A stretch of DNA of 64,000 nt from Rickettsiales bacterium. GTDB lineage: Bacteria; Pseudomonadota; Alphaproteobacteria; Rickettsiales; SXRF01. The stretch is taken from positions 1,178,001-1,242,000 of the forward strand of contig JAWKXN010000001.1 in NCBI GenBank assembly GCA_041396965.1. Direction: 5' to 3'. A program made the translations under genes and the position numbers. This document shows, piece by piece, positions 1 to 9,258 of this stretch; position 1 is the stretch's first letter, and every line of letters begins with the position of its first letter. A model generated the notes under the pieces. That model was not told the origin of the DNA. It saw nothing but the letters and a program-made list of their open reading frames with translations, and did no database searches.

Positions 1-34
1 TGAGTCCTGCATATATTATACCATTTTGTTAACT

Positions 35-814
35 TTATTGAAAATACGCTTTATCAAATAAGCGGAAAAAATTCTCCGTCGTAATTTTGGCGCATTCTTC
101 CTCTGAAATTCCCCTAATTTCCGCTAGAACCTTATTCACTCGCGCCACGTAAGATGGCTCATTACGCTTTCCCCGATGCGGAACGGGAGCAAGGAAAGGT
201 GAATCCGTCTCTATAAGCAGCCGATCTAAGGGAACATCAATAATAGCGTCACGTATCGCCTGCGCATTCTTAAAAGTTATAATTCCAGAAATTGATATAT
301 AGCCACCAAGTTCTACAGAAATATCAGCCAACTGCTTAGTAGACGTAAAACAATGGATTAAAAACTTAAAATAACCTTTTGATATTTCATTTTTTAATAT
401 ATTTATCGTATCTTCTTCCGCGTCTCTGGTATGAACAATAAGCGGCAAACCACTTGCTCTTGCCGCTTCTATATGATTGATAAAACTAGTTTTTTGTGCC
501 TGCCGATCGCTATATTCATAGTAATAATCAAGCCCTGTTTCTCCAATCCCGATCACTTTCTTACATGAAGTTTTCTCTATAATATCCTGAATAGAAGCAA
601 TTTCTTGCTTTCCAGACTCATGCGGATGCACACCAACCGAACAAAATATATTCTCATATTTTTCCGCTATGGCATAAACATCCTCAAACTCTGACATTTT
701 GGTGCATATTGTTTGCATAACGCCAACTCCAGCATCCCTCGCACGAGCTATAACCGCGCCTATATCATCCTTAAATTCAGGGAAATTCAAATGGCAATGA
801 CTATCAATAAGCAT
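35..814 (-). CDS. tatD: TatD family metal-dependent hydrolase (DNase)
   Basis: A 259-residue TIM-barrel amidohydrolase of the TatD family, the usual length. Metal ligands are visible as DSHCHLN (residues 4-10), GVHPHE (61-66), the Glu in GETGLDYYY (91-99), VHTRDAEED (127-135), IHCFTS (153-158) and ETDSPFLAP (202-210). Family members are cytoplasmic 3'-5' DNases or related phosphoesterases; the true substrate here is not known from sequence. It is the last gene of a minus-strand run. In many alphaproteobacteria tatD directly follows metG; here a toxin-antitoxin pair sits between them. Confidence 0.93.
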   Translation of the reverse strand: MLIDSHCHLNFPEFKDDIGAVIARARDAGVGVMQTICTKMSEFEDVYAIAEKYENIFCSVGVHPHESGKQEIASIQDIIEKTSCKKVIGIGETGLDYYYEYSDRQAQKTSFINHIEAARASGLPLIVHTRDAEEDTINILKNEISKGYFKFLIHCFTSTKQLADISVELGGYISISGIITFKNAQAIRDAIIDVPLDRLLIETDSPFLAPVPHRGKRNEPSYVARVNKVLAEIRGISEEECAKITTENFFRLFDKAYFQ

Positions 815-831
815 AATATTCTCAAATAACT

Positions 832-1098
832 CTAAAACAGCTTGGAGTGACTTCCCGTCCGCGCAAGCTGTAGTTCACCATCTTCTACCCGATATATAAG
901 CAACCAATCAGGAGCTATATGGCATTCACGAAAACCTTTCCAATTACCAACCAAGATATGGTCTCTGTACTTTTTATCAAGCTTTTCCTCTTTTACCAGT
1001 TTAATTACAATTAGTTCCAATTTTGATAAATCAACCCCTGATTTTTTTAATCTTTTTAGGTCTTTCTTAAATAAAGTAGACTGCCTGATAGTTAACAT
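832..1098 (-). CDS. YafQ/RelE-family mRNA interferase toxin
   Basis: An 88-residue basic protein with the RelE/YafQ fold pattern: N-terminal helix rich in Lys/Arg (TLFKKDLKRLKKSG), central YRDHILVGNWKGFRECHI, then LLIYRVEDGELQLARTGSHS. The His-rich core (RDH, ECHI, SHS) matches YafQ-type ribosome-dependent RNases. Its ATG overlaps the antitoxin stop by one base (TAATG), so the pair is translationally coupled, antitoxin first. It ends 17 bp before the tatD start. Confidence 0.88.
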   Translation of the reverse strand: MLTIRQSTLFKKDLKRLKKSGVDLSKLELIVIKLVKEEKLDKKYRDHILVGNWKGFRECHIAPDWLLIYRVEDGELQLARTGSHSKLF

Positions 1099-1361
1099 TA
1101 CAAATCACGCCATTGAGCAAAGACATCTTCCACTCTATCTAACTTCTCCCCCTTTTTTGCATCTAATTCCCTCATCGCATTTATCGTGTCCATATTTGGT
1201 TGTCTAGCGCGTGGCTGAAACGGTATAGCGCCTTCATTTATACTTTGCTGCAAAAACATACGAATAGCTTCCGACATTCCGAGCCCCATGCTGTTAAACA
1301 AAGCCTCTGCCTCTTGCTTTAATTCGCTGGAAATTCGTGTTTGTATAACCTGATTTACCAT
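1098..1361 (-). CDS. RelB/DinJ-family antitoxin
   Basis: An 87-residue protein beginning VIQTRISSELKQEAEALF, a ribbon-helix-helix DNA-binding N-terminus typical of RelB/DinJ, followed by GMSEAIRMFLQQ and an acidic, flexible C-terminus that would wrap the toxin. A GAGG ribosome site lies 5 bp before the ATG. Such antitoxins usually repress their own promoter; a palindrome lies just upstream (1377-1403). Confidence 0.88.
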   Translation of the reverse strand: MVNQVIQTRISSELKQEAEALFNSMGLGMSEAIRMFLQQSINEGAIPFQPRARQPNMDTINAMRELDAKKGEKLDRVEDVFAQWRDL

Positions 1362-1376
1362 AGCAACCTCTATAAA

Positions 1377-1403
1377 TATTACAAATATATATTATTTGTA
1401 TTA
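1377..1403. promoter_or_regulatory. Palindromic operator candidate upstream of the toxin-antitoxin pair
   Basis: An AT-rich inverted repeat with 7-bp arms ACAAATA (1381-1387) and TATTTGT (1393-1399), plus a few further matching bases outside. It lies 16-40 bp upstream of the antitoxin start, where ribbon-helix-helix antitoxins bind for autorepression. This is inferred from position and symmetry only; AT-rich sequence makes chance palindromes common. Confidence 0.4.
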
Positions 1404-1465
1404 CAATATACTACAAAATTACCAAATAAGCAATATATCGTTTCCTTTCGCCAAATCTACTCCCC

Positions 1466-3034
1466 CTATTCCCCTCTATTCTCTACAAAGCGCGGAAACA
1501 CTGGCTCAGGGGGCGGAAGAGTCACACCTGATTTAATAGCGTATTCTGGCTTCAGATACTCAAAACCACGTTCATTTTCCGACACTGCCAATAAATCTAG
1601 AATTTTACTTGAAGAATCAGGAATAAATGGTTGAATCATAATAGCAATACAGCGTATAGCTTCCAGCAAATGATATAAGGTGGCGTTCATTAACCTCTCA
1701 TCAATTTTCTTCTGCTTCCAAGGAGCTTTGCTATCTATATAGTTGTTCGCCTCACTGGCTATCGCCACAATATCCGCCATAATATCATTAAACCGACAGC
1801 TCATATATCTGTTATAAACATCCATCGGTGTATTATCTTTCGTGACATGAACTTTATCCAGAAATGATAAATCCAGCTCATCGGCTTCCACCCCGTCTTT
1901 TGATGGCACTTTGCCACCACAATTCTTAGCGACCATGCTAAGCGTGCGCTGTGTAAGATTCCCAATATTATTAGCAAGCTCACTATTTATCACCGAAATC
2001 ATCCGCTCACGCGAAAAATTACCGTCACTGCCAAACGTTACCTCCCGCATCAAAAACCAGCGTGTCTGATCCAGTCCAAATTCTTCTATTAACTCCGCGG
2101 GAGCAACAACATTACCCAGTGATTTACTCATTTTTTCGCCTTCAATCGTCCACCAACCATGAGCGAATATTCGTTTTGGTAGTGGCAAATTCGCCGCCAT
2201 CAGGAACGCCGGCCAATACACGGCATGAAAACGCAAAATATCCTTACCAACCATATGCATTGAATAGGAATTTTTCCAAAAATCCTGATAATCAGCCGCC
2301 TGCTCATTCGGATAACCAAGTGCTGATATATAGTTGGTAAGCGCGTCTATCCATACATACATGATATGTCTATCATCACCCTCACCTACGGCAGGAACCG
2401 GCACTCCCCATGAAAAACTAGTACGCGATATTGATAAATCCTTAAGACCACCTTTTACAAAGCTGATAATCTCATTGCGTCGTGATTCAGGAGCGATAAA
2501 TTCAGGATTTTTATTATAATATTCCAGTAGCTTGTCCTGCCACTTTGATAAATCAAAAAAATAGCTTGGCTCTTCTATCCATTCCACTTCCGCCCCTGTT
2601 GGAGCTTTACCATCCACCAATTCTGCTTCCTGATAATAAGCCTCATCACGCACTGAGTACCAGCCAGAATATGAGCCAAGATAAATGTGACCATTCTCAC
2701 GCATCTGGCTCCATAAGCCTTGCGCCGCTTGCTTGTGACGAGGCTCGGTTGTTCTAATAAAGTCGTCATTACTTATCTTTATTAACTTTGCTAACTCACG
2801 AAATGTCTGTGATACCTCATCCACAAAATCCTGTGTTTTAAGTCCCCTATTCTGCGCTGATTTCTCAACTTTCTGCCCATGCTCATCGGTACCAGTCAAA
2901 AATTTAACATTCTTACCAGAAAGACGGTTAAAACGCGCTAGCACGTCACAAGCGATAGAAGTATAGGCATGCCCAATATGTGGCTTGTCATTAACGTAGT
3001 AAATCGGCGTGGTGATATAGAAATTATCGGTCAT
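1466..3034 (-). CDS. metG: Methionyl-tRNA synthetase
   Basis: A 522-residue class I aminoacyl-tRNA synthetase that charges tRNA-Met. HIGH is at residues 19-22 and KMSKS at 301-305. The connective-peptide region reads WYSVRDEAYY (125-134), where zinc-binding family members carry cysteines; this is the zinc-free form common in alphaproteobacteria. No C-terminal tRNA-binding extension is present. It lies in the conserved order tmk-holB-metG, 70 bp after holB. Confidence 0.97.
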   Translation of the reverse strand: MTDNFYITTPIYYVNDKPHIGHAYTSIACDVLARFNRLSGKNVKFLTGTDEHGQKVEKSAQNRGLKTQDFVDEVSQTFRELAKLIKISNDDFIRTTEPRHKQAAQGLWSQMRENGHIYLGSYSGWYSVRDEAYYQEAELVDGKAPTGAEVEWIEEPSYFFDLSKWQDKLLEYYNKNPEFIAPESRRNEIISFVKGGLKDLSISRTSFSWGVPVPAVGEGDDRHIMYVWIDALTNYISALGYPNEQAADYQDFWKNSYSMHMVGKDILRFHAVYWPAFLMAANLPLPKRIFAHGWWTIEGEKMSKSLGNVVAPAELIEEFGLDQTRWFLMREVTFGSDGNFSRERMISVINSELANNIGNLTQRTLSMVAKNCGGKVPSKDGVEADELDLSFLDKVHVTKDNTPMDVYNRYMSCRFNDIMADIVAIASEANNYIDSKAPWKQKKIDERLMNATLYHLLEAIRCIAIMIQPFIPDSSSKILDLLAVSENERGFEYLKPEYAIKSGVTLPPPEPVFPRFVENRGE

Positions 3035-3104
3035 TTATCCAAATATATAGAAAGTTAGTATAATAATACTTCACTATTATAGTAAATATAAGAAAATACA
3101 ATAG

Positions 3105-4163
3105 CTAAGCGGCATTTTCTCTTAAAGAAAAACTTTTACGGCTGGGTAGTGACTCAAAAAATAAAAACGCTACCTGACGTAAGTCCAAATGCAAGTTATC
3201 AGCTATAGCGAATTGCTCGCTCGCTTCCTGCCATTTTTTTGCCCATATATCAGCACTATAAAGTGATGACAGCTTCGCCAAAGCCCCTTCCTCTGCATCA
3301 CTTACTGCTTGAACACTATACCCTGATGACTTCTTAACAACTCTTTCCAATAAGCAAAGAACAATATGGTTAAATAGCCGCCAATTAGCATGAGCCTTGC
3401 TACCAGTCCAGATATTATCACAAAATTTTAATATATCAGCCTTATTCTCAGAATATATTAAAGATGCCACTGTATCATAAATATCCACAACACCATTTTC
3501 CTTGAGCTCTAAAGCCAGTGACGGACTATTTTTGGATATAGCAGAAAGAACGGATAACTCACTACTATCTATATCAACATCATGCAAATTTATTACCCTC
3601 ACAAAGTCATCGTACGAAAGTGGTTTGAAAGGAATCACCCGACAACGTGAACGAATGGTCGGTAACAGCCTACCTATATTATGTGATATTAATATAATAA
3701 CAGTACGCTCTGGCGGCTCTTCTAATATTTTAAGTATAGAATTAGCTGAGTTATTATTAAGATTATCAACACTGTCAATAATAACCACCCGCCACGCACC
3801 TTCCGCTGGAGTAAGTGACAGATTGCTGGCGATTAGTCGTGATTGTTCTATAGTTATTTCCTTCGCCAAAGCTCCTTTTTTTTCATCATAAACCGGCTCT
3901 ATTACTAACAAATCAGAGTGAGAATTAGCGTTTATACGATGAAACACCGGATCATTCTCCGCCAGCTCCATATCCATGTTTCCCGAAAGTAACGCCCTAG
4001 TAAAACGATACGCCATCGTCGCTTTACCGATACCTTTATCGCCAGAAAATATCATAGCATGAGAAAGCTTACTAGATGCTACATCTGACAATAACAAGTT
4101 CGCCACATCATCATGCCCAAACATGCTGCTATTGCCACGTGGGGTTATAGAATTAAAGCTCAT
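3105..4163 (-). CDS. holB: DNA polymerase III delta' subunit
   Basis: An AAA+ clamp-loader subunit of about 352 residues. Walker A-like SGDKGIGKAT lies near residues 40-49, and the sensor region includes ILKILEEPPERTVIILIS. I place the start at 4163 because that ATG overlaps the tmk stop as ATGA, the usual coupling of these two genes; an in-frame ATG 15 bases earlier (4178) would overlap tmk further. The protein works with DnaX to load the beta clamp. Confidence 0.9.
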   Translation of the reverse strand: MSFNSITPRGNSSMFGHDDVANLLLSDVASSKLSHAMIFSGDKGIGKATMAYRFTRALLSGNMDMELAENDPVFHRINANSHSDLLVIEPVYDEKKGALAKEITIEQSRLIASNLSLTPAEGAWRVVIIDSVDNLNNNSANSILKILEEPPERTVIILISHNIGRLLPTIRSRCRVIPFKPLSYDDFVRVINLHDVDIDSSELSVLSAISKNSPSLALELKENGVVDIYDTVASLIYSENKADILKFCDNIWTGSKAHANWRLFNHIVLCLLERVVKKSSGYSVQAVSDAEEGALAKLSSLYSADIWAKKWQEASEQFAIADNLHLDLRQVAFLFFESLPSRKSFSLRENAA

Positions 4164-4795
4164 AACATTATACCACAACGCTCCTTGATAATTGAGATTA
4201 CTATATTATGCAGCTCATCAATTTTCTTAGTAGCGTCAAGAACAACACAACGCTGCGGTTCTCTTACCGCTATTTCCAAAAATCCATCTCTTATTTTATT
4301 ATGGAACTCTATAGCAAGCCTTTCAAAACGATCTTCACCATCACCACGCCCTTTCGCTCTCCTTAAACCTTCTTTCGGGTTAATATCAAGAATAATCGTA
4401 AGATCCGGCATAAAATTGCCAAATAACATATTATGCAGAGACTTTATATAATTCTTGCCAAGAGATTTACCTATACCTTGATAAACCAAAGTGGAGTCAA
4501 CGAATCTATCACATATAACAGTCTTACCTTCTAGCAAGTTCGGCTTTATAACCTTATCTATATGATCACAACGTGCCGCCTGAAATAGCAATGTCTCAGC
4601 AAGCGGCTCCCAATTCCTATCATCACCACTAACCAATAATGAACGTATTTCCTCAGCCCCCTTAGAACCACCCGGTTCACGTGTCATAATAAATGGAAGT
4701 TTCGTCTTATTAAGTTTACCAGCGAGCAGCCCCAACTGCGTGGATTTACCACTGCCCTCGCCACCTTCAAAACTTATAAATTTACCTGATGACAT
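4160..4795 (-). CDS. tmk: Thymidylate kinase
   Basis: A ~211-residue P-loop kinase making dTDP from dTMP. It shows FEGGEGSGKST at residues 9-19, the CDRFVDSTLVYQG thymidine-site motif and a LID reading RRAKGRGDGEDRFE. The arginine-rich LID with a simple DRF motif suggests the bacterial type II arrangement. The ATG at 4795 overlaps the rlpA stop as TGATG; a TTG one codon earlier is also possible. Coupled downstream to holB by ATGA. Confidence 0.95.
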   Translation of the reverse strand: MSSGKFISFEGGEGSGKSTQLGLLAGKLNKTKLPFIMTREPGGSKGAEEIRSLLVSGDDRNWEPLAETLLFQAARCDHIDKVIKPNLLEGKTVICDRFVDSTLVYQGIGKSLGKNYIKSLHNMLFGNFMPDLTIILDINPKEGLRRAKGRGDGEDRFERLAIEFHNKIRDGFLEIAVREPQRCVVLDATKKIDELHNIVISIIKERCGIML

Positions 4796-5796
4796 CAACG
4801 AACTTTTATAGTGGCACTGCCAACACCTTCATCACGAACTATTTTAAGCACCCTATTCGCTCTACCCTTATCGTAAAAAGGACCTACATTAACCCGCCAC
4901 CAATTCTTACCATCAACCTCAACTTTACTTAACACAACCATGTCACTACTATCCTTATGCCTAGTAAGTGAGTCAACCAACTTAGTGGCGTTACCTTCCA
5001 CAGAATAAGAGCCAGCCATTACTATATATTCAACATCCGACTTTTTTTCTCTAGCTGATAGACCATTATTAACAGGTCCATCTAACCTATCAATCTCTTT
5101 ACTAGACACTGACTGAAGAGAAGCATGATTACTTATCTCATTATTATCAAAATAACCCTCATTTACTGAATAATCGGAAGCACTCTCCATTTTAGCAAGT
5201 AGTATCTTATTTTCTTCTCTCATTTTAGTATTATAATCCTCATTAAAAGTAACCATATCAACTTTTGGCGAGCCTCCCATAACATCCGCTATGTATTGCT
5301 TGGTCTCATCATCTAGATACTGTACCCTAACTGTCTCAAGTCCTTTTATATTCAACATCTCAGCAGATCTTTTTGAGAGATCTATTATCCTGTTATCATG
5401 AAAAGGCCCCCTATCATTTATTCTTACCACCAAACTCTTATCATTACTAAGATTAGTAACACGAACGATTGACGGCATAGGTAATGTCGGATGCGCCGCT
5501 GTAATATCATTCTCATCAAAGACCTCACCATTAGCGGTCATTTTACCATGAAATCCAGGCCCATACCACGAGGCAATACCAATTTTGTCGTAAGTTGGGT
5601 TATGACTAGGGTAATATGTTTTTCCATTTACTGAGTAAGGATTACCGATCTTTATATTAGTAAAATTTTGACTTATATTTGGATTTTGTCTTTCCATCTG
5701 ACCACAAGCCGTAAATAAAGACAATGCTCCTAAAATCACCAACAACCGCATAACAAACTTAACCCTCACTTTCTCTAACCGTAATACAGATAACAT
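4795..5796 (-). CDS. rlpA: RlpA family septal lytic transglycosylase, lipoprotein with SPOR domain
   Basis: A 333-residue outer-membrane lipoprotein candidate. The lipobox LFTAC puts the lipidated Cys at residue 31. The double-psi beta-barrel domain spans about 72-165 (ASWYGPGFHGKMTANGE, RINDRGPF), and a SPOR peptidoglycan-binding domain lies at about 256-333. Family members cleave denuded glycan strands at the septum. The start at 5796 is supported by TAGGAGG six bases upstream, although a more typical signal peptide would begin at Met16. Upstream mltB ends 11 bp away, so two murein hydrolases are cotranscribed. Confidence 0.93.
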   Translation of the reverse strand: MLSVLRLEKVRVKFVMRLLVILGALSLFTACGQMERQNPNISQNFTNIKIGNPYSVNGKTYYPSHNPTYDKIGIASWYGPGFHGKMTANGEVFDENDITAAHPTLPMPSIVRVTNLSNDKSLVVRINDRGPFHDNRIIDLSKRSAEMLNIKGLETVRVQYLDDETKQYIADVMGGSPKVDMVTFNEDYNTKMREENKILLAKMESASDYSVNEGYFDNNEISNHASLQSVSSKEIDRLDGPVNNGLSAREKKSDVEYIVMAGSYSVEGNATKLVDSLTRHKDSSDMVVLSKVEVDGKNWWRVNVGPFYDKGRANRVLKIVRDEGVGSATIKVR

Positions 5797-5807
5797 ATTA
5801 TTTCCTC

Positions 5808-6677
5808 CTAATTACTCGCCTTTATCGCTTTTGACAAATTAGAAACCGCTGTAGCGAAATAACGCGAACGATTCCACCTCAATACCACATTAAAATTATG
5901 ACTACCTTCCTTGCCAACACCACTATATTTAGAATCCCAACCTTCCTTTGCTAAATAATTAGCTATAGAGGCAAATATATCTTCAGGAGTATCCCATATA
6001 TCCCTCCTGCCATCACCATCAAAATCAACCGCATAGCGCAGATAACTACTCGGCATAAACTGACATTGCCCAAACGCCCCAGCCCATGACCCAATAAACC
6101 CATCAGAATTCATTTTCTCAGCTTCCATTATCTTAAAAGCGTTTATAAGCTCTTTTCTAAAAAACTCACTGCGCCTTCCATCATAGGCAAGGGTAGCAAG
6201 AGCGTGAATAGTATTAAAATTCCCTATATTACTCCCATAATTCGTCTCAATTCCCCAAAGAGCGACAATTACTTCCGGCGGAATACCATATTTCTTTGCT
6301 ACTTTATTCAGAGATTTCTTATTTCTGGAAAACTCAGCACGACCATCTTCTATACGCTTTTTGCTTATCACTTTTTTTAAGTATTCATCCAGCGTCATAG
6401 TTCCTTCTGGCTGTTTTCTGTCAAGCTCTATAACCCGCTCAATCGGCGTAAATCCATCAAAAGAATCTTTCACTAAATTACCTGATATACCATTACCTCT
6501 TAACTCCTCATCAAGTTCAGAAATCCATGCAGAAAGAGGTTGTGTGTTTTTTATAAATGGATATTTGTTACTAGATTCACTAGCTGCGGAACCACTAAAG
6601 CTACTGCCAATGATCATTATAAAAGTTAGCGAAATAAAGTATAACAAAGAAATATTTTTCATAAAAAATGAATACAC
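5808..6677 (-). CDS. mltB: Lytic murein transglycosylase, MltB family
   Basis: A 289-residue periplasmic enzyme of the SLT_2/MltB family cutting the MurNAc-GlcNAc bond. The catalytic Glu is E144 in WGIETNYGSN; the second motif GAFGQCQFMPSSY is at 200-212, followed by DFDGDGRRDIWDT. An N-terminal hydrophobic signal sequence covers about residues 7-30 without a clear lipobox, so it is probably soluble rather than a lipoprotein. Met6 is an alternative start (6662). No C-terminal peptidoglycan-binding domain is present, making it one of the shorter family members. Confidence 0.92.
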   Translation of the reverse strand: MYSFFMKNISLLYFISLTFIMIIGSSFSGSAASESSNKYPFIKNTQPLSAWISELDEELRGNGISGNLVKDSFDGFTPIERVIELDRKQPEGTMTLDEYLKKVISKKRIEDGRAEFSRNKKSLNKVAKKYGIPPEVIVALWGIETNYGSNIGNFNTIHALATLAYDGRRSEFFRKELINAFKIMEAEKMNSDGFIGSWAGAFGQCQFMPSSYLRYAVDFDGDGRRDIWDTPEDIFASIANYLAKEGWDSKYSGVGKEGSHNFNVVLRWNRSRYFATAVSNLSKAIKASN

Positions 6678-6975
6678 AATAGCTGTTAATAACGACGCTC
6701 TATTATAAATACATTCTCATCGTAAAAAGCAAATATAATATTACCAATATAAAAAATTTCTGCGTGAGCAACTAGAGAAATAAGGAAATTAGGAACAAGA
6801 AACTCGGTAATTAAGACCGAGCAAGCCCTGCGCACCATCTTTCCCGTATATCTCATGCGTGGTCATTAGACTACGCGAGCCTTCAGCTATGCTCCATGCT
6901 AGGGACAGTAGTCCCGCAGCGGGAGCGAAATAAAATTCTCAGTATTCTTTCACAGGGATAAGTATAAAAAACCAA
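6678..6975. other. 298-bp intergenic region with several stem-loops, no gene seen
   Basis: Between mltB and pstA on the minus strand. It holds the CTCGGT/ACCGAG hairpin (6794-6821), then a near-palindrome GCGTGGTC-ATTA-GACTACGC at about 6868-6887 and the small stems GGGACAGTAGTCCC and CCCGCAGCGGG at about 6902-6922. I find no tRNA fold and no convincing open frame. It may hold the pstA terminator plus remains of a repeat element. Confidence 0.5.
6794..6821 (-). terminator. Hairpin terminator after pstA; member of a two-copy repeat
   Basis: Read on the minus strand: CTCGGTCT, short loop, TACCGAG, then TTTCTTGTT. The 6-7 bp GC-containing stem followed by a T-rich tail lies about 155 bp after the pstA stop. 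The same stem and tail, including TTTCTTGT, recur on the plus strand at 59434-59461 with only the loop changed. Confidence 0.6.
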
Positions 6976-8271
6976 CTACCACCTAACTTCAAACTTCTTC
7001 CGCAGTATAATCGCTAACATATTCATTATCATGAGCAAAACTAAAAGTACTAATATGCCAGCGGCTGTTTTTTCCACAAACCCTGTTTCTGGACTACTAG
7101 CCCACAGATAAATCTGGACAGGCATTACGGTTGCCGGAGAGGTGAATCCATTTGGAATATCCGCTATAAAAGCGACCATACCAATCATAAGTAGTGGAGC
7201 GGTCTCACCTATAGCGCGCGCCATTCCCAGTATAGTTCCGGTCATAATCCCAGGCATGGCAAGTGGCAATGTATGATGCCATACAACCTGCAACGGAGTA
7301 GCCCCAAGTGCCCGAGCGGCATCACGAATAGTATTGGGAATAGATTTAAGTGAAGTACGAGTAGTAATTATTATCACCGGAAGTATCATAAGAGCGAGCG
7401 TCATTCCTCCTACAAGAGCTGAAGAACGTGGAATACCCATTACATTTATATATATAGCAAGACCAAGCAAACCAAAAACAATGGAAGGAACCGCCGCTAG
7501 ATTATTTATATTAACCTCTATAAAATCCACCGCCCTATTCTTACCAGCAAATTCCTCAAGGAATACAGCCGTCGCCACCCCTAGTGGAAATACTACTAAA
7601 AAACAAATAACAAGCGTAAGAAGTGAACCTACTATAGCCCCTAAAAAACCAGCGCTCTCAGGATTGCGTGAATCCCCACTTGTAAAAAAATCCACGTTAA
7701 AAACTGTCCTCAGCTCACCTTTACCATCTAAATTCTTTAACCATCCAATCTGTGTATCGCTTAAATTACGGCTATCTTCCGGTATCTTTTCTATATTTCT
7801 ATTCTTGTTAAAAAGATCACTATCGCTTGAAGCCTTAATCCATAAATCCTTCTTTTTGTCTATCAAAGAGCTATCACTTACCACAACTCGCTTGATCTGC
7901 TCGGAAGCGTCACCACTGACTAAATTATATAAATTACGTAATTCTCTTCTACTCGTAACTTCTGGAAAACGTTCCTTTAACGCGCTACGCAATAACACAA
8001 CATAACGAGACGCTGGTATATCCGATAATTTGCGAGCGGGATATTCTGATAATAACGAAGAGTCAAAAAACACTTTTACTTTTATTTGCGTTTGTGAGAA
8101 TCCGCCTAAACCTTGATTAAAAAGACTTCCAACTAATATAATGAGCATAGAGACAGCGATAAAAAGTGCCGATTTCCCATAGAATCTAAAGCGTGCTTCT
8201 CTACGCATACGTTTTTTATGCCAAGACCCCTTATTCGTAGCTATATCACACCCACAAAGATCTTCACTCAT
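6976..8271 (-). CDS. pstA: Phosphate ABC transporter permease PstA
   Basis: A 431-residue inner-membrane permease for high-affinity phosphate uptake. Residues 1-200 form the long N-terminal extension (DUF3333-type, one membrane segment near 32-50 then a periplasmic part) typical of alphaproteobacterial PstA. The permease domain begins near 205; the EAA loop reads AARALGATPLQVVWHHTLP. Its start overlaps the pstC stop by 8 bases. pstB, normally next, is absent here and lies at 54621-55373. Confidence 0.94.
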   Translation of the reverse strand: MSEDLCGCDIATNKGSWHKKRMRREARFRFYGKSALFIAVSMLIILVGSLFNQGLGGFSQTQIKVKVFFDSSLLSEYPARKLSDIPASRYVVLLRSALKERFPEVTSRRELRNLYNLVSGDASEQIKRVVVSDSSLIDKKKDLWIKASSDSDLFNKNRNIEKIPEDSRNLSDTQIGWLKNLDGKGELRTVFNVDFFTSGDSRNPESAGFLGAIVGSLLTLVICFLVVFPLGVATAVFLEEFAGKNRAVDFIEVNINNLAAVPSIVFGLLGLAIYINVMGIPRSSALVGGMTLALMILPVIIITTRTSLKSIPNTIRDAARALGATPLQVVWHHTLPLAMPGIMTGTILGMARAIGETAPLLMIGMVAFIADIPNGFTSPATVMPVQIYLWASSPETGFVEKTAAGILVLLVLLMIMNMLAIILRKKFEVRW

Positions 8272-9226
8272 AACGTTTCCTGTATTTTTTTACCACCTTA
8301 AGCGCGATAATATTAAGAATTAAAGTTATAATGAATAAAGAAAGACCAAGAGCGAAAGCAGCCATCGTTTTGGGACTGTCAAACTCTTGATCTCCAACAA
8401 GTAAAGCGACTATCTGCACTGTAACAGTTGTAACAGCGTCCAACGGATTAACGGTTAGATTAGCTGACATACCAGCGGCCATTACCACAATCATAGTCTC
8501 ACCTATAGCTCGTGATACCGCAAGTAACACAGCTCCTATAATTCCTGGAATAGCCGCGGGCAATACAATATTCTTTATTGTCTCCGATTGAGTAGCGCCA
8601 AGCGCATAAGCTCCATCTCTTAAATTATTAGGAACAGCGGTAATAATATCATCAGAAAGTGATGAGATAAAAGGTATAATCATTATACCCATCACCATTC
8701 CAGCGGCAAGAGCGCTTTCCGCCGCGACATTAAGACCAAAATACTCACCAACCATACGTAAATACGGTGAAACAAAAATAATAGCGAAATAACCATAAAC
8801 TACCGTCGGTATACCAGCTAGAATCTCAAGAGCTGGCTTCAGTAAATTACGAGTATTCGCCTTCGCGTACTCCGATAAATATATAGCGGAAAAAAGCCCA
8901 ACAGGAACAGCGACAGCCATCGCCACAAAAGTAATAAGCAAAGTTCCTACAAATAAAGGAACAGCTCCAAACGCTCCACTACTGCCCGCTTGATCAGCTC
9001 TAAGAGCCATTTGTGGACTCCATTTCAGACCAAAAAGAAAATCATCTATCGGAATTATATTAAAAAACTTTACTGCCTCAAAAAGTACGGAAAAAACTAT
9101 ACCAACAGTAATGAATATAGAAGTCGCTGAGGCAATCCACAACGTGATGACAACCAACTTCTCTAAACTCTTTTTATGAGCGGAAAGTTTTTGTCCTTTT
9201 AATGATATAACAGACGAATTATCCAT
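8264..9226 (-). CDS. pstC: Phosphate ABC transporter permease PstC
   Basis: A 320-residue inner-membrane permease pairing with PstA. About six membrane segments are visible; the EAA loop is GAYALGATQSETIKNIVLPAAIPGI-like near residue 205. It is the short PstC form, lacking the long N-terminal domain some alphaproteobacteria carry. It sits between phoR (33 bp upstream) and pstA (8-bp overlap), as in phosphate regulons. No pstS gene is in the window. Confidence 0.93.
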   Translation of the reverse strand: MDNSSVISLKGQKLSAHKKSLEKLVVITLWIASATSIFITVGIVFSVLFEAVKFFNIIPIDDFLFGLKWSPQMALRADQAGSSGAFGAVPLFVGTLLITFVAMAVAVPVGLFSAIYLSEYAKANTRNLLKPALEILAGIPTVVYGYFAIIFVSPYLRMVGEYFGLNVAAESALAAGMVMGIMIIPFISSLSDDIITAVPNNLRDGAYALGATQSETIKNIVLPAAIPGIIGAVLLAVSRAIGETMIVVMAAGMSANLTVNPLDAVTTVTVQIVALLVGDQEFDSPKTMAAFALGLSLFIITLILNIIALKVVKKYRKRYE

Positions 9227-9258
9227 AATAAAATCTGTTTATATCATATAAAACTCTA

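Noticed and set aside
1341..1634. Plus-strand open frame of 97 codons
   Set aside because: It covers the antitoxin promoter and the end of metG antisense; no protein features and a low-complexity start.
4164..4178. Earlier start of holB at 4178
   Set aside because: The ATG at 4163 overlaps the tmk stop as ATGA, the normal coupling; the extra five residues are not family-like.
6830..6935. Possible tRNA or small stable RNA
   Set aside because: Stems are present but no cloverleaf, no T-loop GTTCRA motif and no CCA end.
7334..8005. 223-codon plus-strand frame opposite pstA
   Set aside because: Antisense to a clear PstA gene; composition is that of a reversed membrane protein.
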